Origin: Prochlorococcus marinus str. MIT 9313
GTDB lineage: Bacteria; Cyanobacteriota; Cyanobacteriia; PCC-6307; Cyanobiaceae
DNA: 64,000 nucleotides
Assembly: GCF_000011485.1 (NCBI RefSeq)
Contig: NC_005071.1
Span: 1,243,347-1,307,346 of the forward strand
Direction of reading: 5' to 3'
Under the pieces are notes generated by a model. The model made no database searches and was not told where the DNA came from. It worked only from the letters and a program-made list of their open reading frames with translations. Position 1 is the stretch's first letter. Each line of letters begins with the position of its first letter. Shown here piece after piece: positions 55,544-64,000 of this stretch. A program made the translations under genes and the position numbers.

Positions 55544-56563
55544 TTAAATTGATGCAGGGATTAACTTGTAAACCAAACCCATATATAGTGGAATCCCAAT
55601 CGTATGATTAAAAGGGAAAGTTAATCCCAAGGCGCTAGAAATGTAATACCTTGGGTTGGCCTCTGGAACTGTCATTCGCATTGCCGTAGGGACGGCAATA
55701 TATGAGGCACTAGAGCACAAAATAATAAACAAGAGTGCATTGCCATAGCCTAAACCAAGTGCCCTAGCAACAAGGCCTCCGATTAACGCATTGAACATTG
55801 GCATCAGAATGGCAAAAAAGATAAGAAACGCTCCTGCTTTTTTGAGGTCCTTAAAACGCTGCGCCGCAACGATTCCCATGTCCAGCAAGAAGAAGCACAA
55901 GACTCCATAGAAAAACTTATAAACGAATGGTTCCATCTTCTCTACACCAGCAGGGCTATAGATAGAAGCAATGAAACCAATTACAAGGCTACCTGCAATC
56001 AAATAGACATAGCCATTCAGCATCGATTCATGCAGAACCTTGCGCCAATTCATTCCATCAGAACCAGGACGTGCCTGACGGGAACCAAGCCGAACTAGGA
56101 CCAAGCCAACGATGATTGCCGGTGATTCCATTAACGCCAGTGGGGCCACCATAAATCCGTCATAAGAAATATTTTGAGCCTGAAGAAAACTCTCAGCAGC
56201 GATAAAGGTCACTGCGCTAATTGAGCCGTATGTCGCTGATATTGCTGCTGCATTAAAGACATCAAACCTCAATCGCAAAATACAGAAGCAAATCAACGGG
56301 ATGACCGCCGCCATTAACACAGAAACAGCAATAGTTATGATGACTTGGCCACCGAGACCATCTTTCGCCAAAGCCATGCCACCCCTAAAGCCAACGGCCA
56401 TCAACAGATAAAGTGAAAATAATTTCGGCAGCGGCGCAGGAATCTCAAGGTCAGCATTCAATAAAACCGCAATCGCACCCAAGAAAAAAAATAAAACCTT
56501 TGGTGATAAAACATTGGCCAGTACGAGCCCTGCGTCAAGTGCTGTTGCGGTTGCTGTGATCAT
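55544..56563 (-). CDS. sbtA: Sodium-dependent bicarbonate transporter SbtA
   Basis: The 339-residue protein has about ten hydrophobic segments, with VGFRGGMALAKDGLGG in the first half and FNALIGGLVARALGLGYGNA and SASYIAVPTAMRMTVPEANP in the second half, which are SbtA-family signatures. It imports bicarbonate with sodium at high affinity. At 339 residues it is shorter than the roughly 370-residue SbtA of freshwater strains, mainly in the central loop. It forms a two-gene unit with sbtB. Confidence 0.92.
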   Translation of the reverse strand: MITATATALDAGLVLANVLSPKVLFFFLGAIAVLLNADLEIPAPLPKLFSLYLLMAVGFRGGMALAKDGLGGQVIITIAVSVLMAAVIPLICFCILRLRFDVFNAAAISATYGSISAVTFIAAESFLQAQNISYDGFMVAPLALMESPAIIVGLVLVRLGSRQARPGSDGMNWRKVLHESMLNGYVYLIAGSLVIGFIASIYSPAGVEKMEPFVYKFFYGVLCFFLLDMGIVAAQRFKDLKKAGAFLIFFAILMPMFNALIGGLVARALGLGYGNALLFIILCSSASYIAVPTAMRMTVPEANPRYYISSALGLTFPFNHTIGIPLYMGLVYKLIPASI

Positions 56564-56700
56564 ATAAAGAAGTTGCAGGGAAATCTGGTCTGTTTTAGAT
56601 AATGACTTGGCAAGATGTGACTAAAAGAAGAGTAGAAAATTTTTCAGACCATTCAAATCTGAAGATTTTACAAGGAAGATTGTATCATTGTTTTTATCAA

Positions 56701-56742
56701 AGATCCCAATCCCATGAAGGTGGTCTCATGAAGCTGGGATCT
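56701..56742. other. Inverted repeat between sbtA and the SulP gene
   Basis: Outer arms at 56701-56708 and 56735-56742 (agatccca / tgggatct) pair over 8 bp, and inner arms at 56713-56717 and 56726-56730 (catga / tcatg) extend the fold. It lies 22 bases past the stop of the minus-strand transporter gene and has no T tract, so it may end or protect that transcript. Confidence 0.45.
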
Positions 56743-56763
56743 CTAATAAGTTCTCACTTGCTC

Positions 56764-58485
56764 TTATAAGTCAGCCAGGGCGGCTTCAAGGGCTTGAGTT
56801 CGATTAGTCATCAACCCTTGCACATCAAACTTCTCAAGTCTGTTTCGGACCCTCTCGTTTGCAGCCACAACATAAGCTTTCCTTGAATGGTTTTTTGCCT
56901 CTTGAACCATCTGTTCAATGGCCAAAGTGGCAGTAATGCCAAGCCGAGGAACTTCAGTAATGTCAAGGATCAAAACCTTGTAATTACGTACCAAAGCCAT
57001 TCGTTCTGTGATCCCCGAAGCAGCTCCAAAGCTCAATGGTCCGCGCAGGCGAAATAACATCACCTGCCCGCCACAACGATCAAGCAATGCTTGTTCTGAA
57101 GGGGGCAAAGATGGCTCTTCAGTATTAGCAGCAGCACCAGTTGATTTGTTGTCAAAATCACCATCCATCAAACGGTTATCGGCATCCATTCCTTCCAATT
57201 GAGCCTGTGTCAACGAATCAATTGTTAATAGGTTTGCAACAAACACACCAACCAAAACTGCTGAGATTAAATCCCAGAAAACTGTCATCAGCAAGACGCC
57301 ATACATGACAACAGCTGTCTTAATCGAGAGGCGATGAGCTCTAAGTAAGAAGCTCCAATCAATGATGTCGAGACCTACCTTGACCAATATTCCTGCAAGC
57401 AGGGCAGTTGGAATTAAAGCCGCGAACTGACCTGCTCCATACAAAACAATCAACAGCACGATGGAATGCACCATTCCAGAGAGTGGCGTGCTGCCTCCAG
57501 ATTTGACATTGATCACCGTCCGCATCGTTGCACCGGCGCCAGGCAATCCGTTAAACAGCCCAGCAAGAGAGTTGCCAATTCCTTGGCCAATCAGCTCTCG
57601 GTCAGAGTTATGACGAGTCTGGGTAATGTTGTCTGCAACAAGGGATGTCAACAGCGAATCGATTGCTCCCAACACTGCAAGCACTAAGCCTGATTTGATG
57701 ATCAAAGGAAGAAATGCTGGGTCCCAGCTGGGCAAAGAAAAGCCCAGGCCGCCTTCAGGGATCGTGCCGATACGCGGCAGCTCATCGATGCCTCGGGCTG
57801 AAAGGTTCGCGTCATTGAACAGCACAACCGAGAGAGGCGTAACGATCAACAAAGCCAACAACGGTGAAGGCACCACCTCGGTGAGTCGCCGAGGTGCCAA
57901 AAAGACAATGGCCAAGGTCATCACAGCCACTGCTACCGCACCCCAGTTGGGTTGAAAGTTTGCCGATAACTGCGTAAGGCAAGCAATCACACCGCCCTTG
58001 GTTGAGATGCCAAAGAGAGGTCCAATCTGAAGAATGAGGATGATCACCCCAATCCCAGACATGAAGCCAGACACCACTGAATAGGGCACAAGCGTGATGT
58101 AACGACCCAGTCGTAAGACCCCAAAAAGAATTTGGAATAGACCTCCCACAACAACTGCGGCCATCACCAGGGGCAAAAGCTCGCCTGGGCCATCAACCGT
58201 TGGCAACGCTGTGGAGATACCAACAGCAGCAAGAGCGGCGACTACTCCTGCCACGGTGACGCTCATCGGACCAGTGGGGCCGCTGACCTGAGATGGAGTG
58301 CCGCCAAACAGCGCTGCGAAGAAGCCAACAATCACCGCTCCGTATAAGCCGTAGATCGCGCCTCCATCGCCAAGGGCAGCATTGCCAAATGCGAGGGCTA
58401 AAGGCAGCGCCACCACCGCAGCGGTCAATCCGCCTAATAGATCTCCGCGAACATTGCGCAAATGAAATCCATGGATCAATGCCAA
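56764..58485 (-). CDS. bicA: SulP-family transporter, BicA-like bicarbonate importer
   Basis: The 573-residue protein has the SulP transmembrane domain (about residues 10-425) and a C-terminal cytosolic STAS domain (about 465-573, VMLFRLRGPLSFGAASGITE, VLILDITEVPRLGITATLAI). The segments LRNVRGDLLGGLTAAVVALP, FFAALFGGTP and AIDSLLTSLVADNITQTRHN match cyanobacterial BicA, including the Asp and Thr of the IDxLLTS motif implicated in transport. BicA is a low-affinity, high-flux sodium-bicarbonate symporter. Its position beside sbtA supports bicarbonate over sulfate, but the substrate is inferred. Confidence 0.85.
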   Translation of the reverse strand: MALIHGFHLRNVRGDLLGGLTAAVVALPLALAFGNAALGDGGAIYGLYGAVIVGFFAALFGGTPSQVSGPTGPMSVTVAGVVAALAAVGISTALPTVDGPGELLPLVMAAVVVGGLFQILFGVLRLGRYITLVPYSVVSGFMSGIGVIILILQIGPLFGISTKGGVIACLTQLSANFQPNWGAVAVAVMTLAIVFLAPRRLTEVVPSPLLALLIVTPLSVVLFNDANLSARGIDELPRIGTIPEGGLGFSLPSWDPAFLPLIIKSGLVLAVLGAIDSLLTSLVADNITQTRHNSDRELIGQGIGNSLAGLFNGLPGAGATMRTVINVKSGGSTPLSGMVHSIVLLIVLYGAGQFAALIPTALLAGILVKVGLDIIDWSFLLRAHRLSIKTAVVMYGVLLMTVFWDLISAVLVGVFVANLLTIDSLTQAQLEGMDADNRLMDGDFDNKSTGAAANTEEPSLPPSEQALLDRCGGQVMLFRLRGPLSFGAASGITERMALVRNYKVLILDITEVPRLGITATLAIEQMVQEAKNHSRKAYVVAANERVRNRLEKFDVQGLMTNRTQALEAALADL

Positions 58486-58639
58486 AACGTAGTGCTCCTA
58501 CCCACTTGACTTGAACAAAACAATATCTGGCTATGAGCCCCGACTGACTTAAGAGAGAAGCAATTTGTCAGGCCCCTCAAGCAAAAAGCTTCCCCTCGAT
58601 CCCAAAGAGTTTTAGTTGCTAATTAAGAGTTGGCCATGA

Positions 58640-59932
<1,293 letters not shown>

Positions 59933-59939
59933 AAAACCA

Positions 59940-61550
59940 ATGGAACTCACTCTCTGGACCTATGAAGGGCCTCCTCACGTAGGAGCCATGCGCATCGCTT
60001 CCTCGATGGAAGGAGTGCATTATGTGTTGCATGCTCCGCAAGGAGACACTTACGCGGATCTGCTGTTCACGATGATCGAGCGGCGCGGACGCAGGCCACC
60101 CGTGACCTACACCACCTTTCAAGCCAGGGATCTAGGAGGAGATACGGCTGAATTGGTCAAAGGTCATCTGCATGAAGCAGTGGAGCGCTTTAACCCCGAA
60201 GCACTCTTAGTGGGTGAAAGCTGCACCGCTGAACTCATTCAAGACCAACCCGGCTCGCTTGCTTCAGGCATGGGTTTCAACATGCCTGTTGTGGGTATAG
60301 AACTACCGGCCTACAGCAAGAAAGAAAATTGGGGAGCCTCAGAAACGTTCTATCAACTCGTGCGAGGCATCCTCAGCAAGCAGCCTTCTGAGCAATCTGG
60401 CGTCAGTCATAGCCCTGCTGCATGGAAAAGCCAAGGACGCCGGCCCAGAGTGAATCTCTTGGGCCCAACCCTGCTTGGCTTCCGCTGTAGAGACGACATT
60501 CTCGAATTGGAAAAACTGCTCAATCAACACGGCATTGATGTACATGTTGTTGCTCCACTTGAAGCAAGACCAGCCGATCTAATGCGGCTGCCCAATGCTG
60601 ATCTGAATGTCTGTCTTTACCCTGAAATCGCAGAAGCAACTTGTCTCTGGCTTGAGCGCAATTACGGCATGCCGTTCTCCAAAACAGTGCCGATCGGAGT
60701 GGGTGCGACCAAAGACTTTTTAGAGGAACTCCATCAATTGCTAGAGATGCCTGCACCCAATCCAGGCGAAGGTGCAGAGCAATCGAGACTGCCTTGGTAT
60801 TCACAGTCTGTGGATTCCAACTACCTCACCGGCAAGCGCGTGTTCATTTTTGGCGATGGCACCCATGCCCTTGCCGCAGCAAGGATTGCTGATCAAGAGC
60901 TCGGTTTCAAAGTGGTGGGTCTTGGCACCTACAGCCGCGAAATGGCCAGACCGGTGCGAGCTGCAGCCAAAGAACTAGGACTTGAAGCACTCATCAGCGA
61001 TGACTACCTTGCCGTGGAAGCTGCCATGGCAGAGGCAGCTCCCGAACTTGTGCTTGGCACACAGATGGAGCGGCACAGCGCCAAACGACTGGGTATTCCC
61101 TGTGCAGTCATCAGCACACCGATGCACGTGCAAGACGTCCCTGCCAGATACAGCCCACAAATGGGATGGGAAGGTGCAAACGTCATTTTCGATAGCTGGG
61201 TGCATCCATTGATGATGGGCCTTGAGGAGCATCTAATCGGTATGTTCCGCCATGACTTTGAATTTGTGGATGGCCATCAAAGCCACCTAGGGCACCTAGG
61301 CGGACATCAGAGCCAAACGGAACAACAACAAAGCCAAGCAGCAACCAATCCATCAACGCAATCAAATGCAGATTCCTCATCTGAGGAATCACCTCTCTGG
61401 ACCCCAGAGGGAGAAGCAGAGCTCGCAAAGATCCCCTTCTTTGTACGCGGAAAGGTTCGCCGCAATACGGAAAAGTATGCGCGCCAGGCTGGTTGCAGAT
61501 GTATCGACAGCGAAACCGTTTACGACGCAAAAGTCCACTTCCGGGCTTGA
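59940..61550 (+). CDS. chlB: Light-independent protochlorophyllide reductase subunit B
   Basis: The 536-residue subunit starts [20 protein letters not shown]. Asp36 ([11 protein letters not shown]) is present and should be the unusual fourth ligand of the cluster shared with ChlN. Central motifs [19 protein letters not shown] and [20 protein letters not shown] are intact. Near residue 445-480 a Gln/Ser/His-rich insertion ([20 protein letters not shown]) precedes the conserved C-terminal domain ([20 protein letters not shown]). It forms an operon with chlN. Confidence 0.97.
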   Translation: MELTLWTYEGPPHVGAMRIASSMEGVHYVLHAPQGDTYADLLFTMIERRGRRPPVTYTTFQARDLGGDTAELVKGHLHEAVERFNPEALLVGESCTAELIQDQPGSLASGMGFNMPVVGIELPAYSKKENWGASETFYQLVRGILSKQPSEQSGVSHSPAAWKSQGRRPRVNLLGPTLLGFRCRDDILELEKLLNQHGIDVHVVAPLEARPADLMRLPNADLNVCLYPEIAEATCLWLERNYGMPFSKTVPIGVGATKDFLEELHQLLEMPAPNPGEGAEQSRLPWYSQSVDSNYLTGKRVFIFGDGTHALAAARIADQELGFKVVGLGTYSREMARPVRAAAKELGLEALISDDYLAVEAAMAEAAPELVLGTQMERHSAKRLGIPCAVISTPMHVQDVPARYSPQMGWEGANVIFDSWVHPLMMGLEEHLIGMFRHDFEFVDGHQSHLGHLGGHQSQTEQQQSQAATNPSTQSNADSSSEESPLWTPEGEAELAKIPFFVRGKVRRNTEKYARQAGCRCIDSETVYDAKVHFRA

Positions 61551-61585
61551 CTATCAGAAAAAATAAAGAATCTTCTAGTCATTAC

Positions 61586-61631
61586 ATTGGGCAAAGGGAA
61601 TGAGTGTTTGCACTCATTCCCTTTGCCCAAT
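61586..61631. repeat. Perfect 21-bp inverted repeat between chlB and chlL
   Basis: Arms at 61586-61606 and 61611-61631 are exact complements over 21 bp (starting attgggcaaagggaatgagt) around the loop tttg. It starts 36 bases after the chlB stop and ends 125 bases before chlL. No T tract follows on either strand (downstream is agtgaatgcc), so it is not a classic intrinsic terminator. It is the strongest hairpin I found in the window. Confidence 0.9.
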
Positions 61632-61734
61632 AGTGAATGCCTTTGTCTCGAAAAGCAAGCAAACCATGGGAGCAGTTGTATCGAATTTGTTAGGAACCAG
61701 CAGAGATAGATCCATTGGCCTTGAATAACAATAA

Positions 61735-62646
<912 letters not shown>

Positions 62647-62675
62647 CCTCTAAAAGGAGCAAAGCCCTTGATCAT

Positions 62676-63713
<1,038 letters not shown>

Positions 63714-63762
63714 CTATAAAACTAAGCGCTGAGCTTCACTCTCGACGCAAGCAAAACAAAAC

Positions 63763-63999
63763 TCAGCGCCAGATGACCCTCAAGCGATTCGGGGCGATCC
63801 ACTGATCATGCTCGTCCATCAGACGAATGCCGCCTCCAAGGGTGAACAAGCGATCAAAACGTTGCTGAAGGGTGTTCAGCTGAGCAGATTCAAGGTTCAA
63901 GACGGCGACAAGTTCACCATGACGATCAAGACGTTCCTGATAAGCGATTGAGAGCTTGACCAGAGTCACAACACAAAGAGAAACCAGTCCAAGCTTCAT
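63763..63999 (-). CDS. Conserved-type small membrane-anchored hypothetical protein
   Basis: The 78-residue product has an N-terminal hydrophobic segment (MKLGLVSLCVVTLVKLSIAY) followed by a charged helical region (ERLDRHGELVAVLNLESAQL) and a conserved-looking end (MDEHDQWIAPNRLRVIWR). It looks like a small bitopic protein with its C-terminus in the cytoplasm or periplasm; orientation is not determinable. The frame is complete, ending one base before the window edge at its start. Function unknown. Confidence 0.75.
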   Translation of the reverse strand: MKLGLVSLCVVTLVKLSIAYQERLDRHGELVAVLNLESAQLNTLQQRFDRLFTLGGGIRLMDEHDQWIAPNRLRVIWR

Positions 64000-64000
64000 G

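Overview
The window reads as a chromosomal segment of a marine alpha-cyanobacterium, most likely a low-light-adapted Prochlorococcus or a close marine Synechococcus. The evidence is oxygenic photosynthesis genes (psbD, psbC, petM, ycf4, ycf39), chlorophyll synthesis genes (chlN, chlB, chlL, por), and a cso-type carboxysome operon with form IA Rubisco, a combination typical of marine picocyanobacteria. Base composition looks close to 50% GC by eye. The genus assignment is inference.

Layout. From 0.4 to 16.5 kb there are mainly housekeeping genes: ychF, an HlyD-like membrane fusion protein, polA, a Coq4-like gene, cysS, an SNF-family transporter, dxr with a thioredoxin-like ferredoxin, a YheT-type hydrolase and a three-gene pntAA-pntAB-pntB transhydrogenase operon. 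From 16.6 to 24.9 kb lie a DEAH helicase whose 5' end looks frameshifted, an IF-1 with a Gly/Arg tail, a pseudouridine synthase, an ArsM-like methyltransferase, ycf39, petM (32 aa), a bacterial Trm1 homologue, a hydrolase and ilvN. From 24.9 to 38.6 kb lie a lipoprotein cyclophilin, ycf4, psbD-psbC with a good terminator, maf, cobQ plus ferredoxin, a methyltransferase in a sparse region, a peroxiredoxin, dnaA, an HtrA protease, two arsenosugar-type glycosyltransferases and a plastid-SNAT-like acetyltransferase. From 38.7 to 42.5 kb are an ABC exporter, hisG, gloB and ridA.

From 42.8 to 58.5 kb the window is an inorganic-carbon island. The minus-strand operon csoS1-cbbL-cbbS-csoS2-csoSCA-csoS4A-csoS4B-csoS1E-acRAF-cbbX encodes shell, Rubisco, scaffold, carbonic anhydrase, vertex proteins, an assembly factor and an activase. 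csoS1D lies just upstream behind rdgB on the other strand. sbtB-sbtA and a BicA-like SulP transporter follow. Together these genes import bicarbonate, convert it to CO2 inside the shell and fix it. From 58.7 to 63.7 kb are all three subunits of light-independent protochlorophyllide reductase (chlN-chlB, then chlL) and the light-dependent enzyme (por).

I found no CRISPR array, insertion sequence, prophage, rRNA or convincing tRNA. No clearly new multi-gene system is visible. The most noteworthy signals are a lipoprotein pseudogene with two in-frame stops (54099-54524), an apparent one-base frameshift at the 5' end of the helicase (near 16615), a perfect 21-bp hairpin between chlB and chlL (61586-61631), a 58-aa gene at 16323-16499, and the near-identical BMC domains of CsoS1 and CsoS1E.
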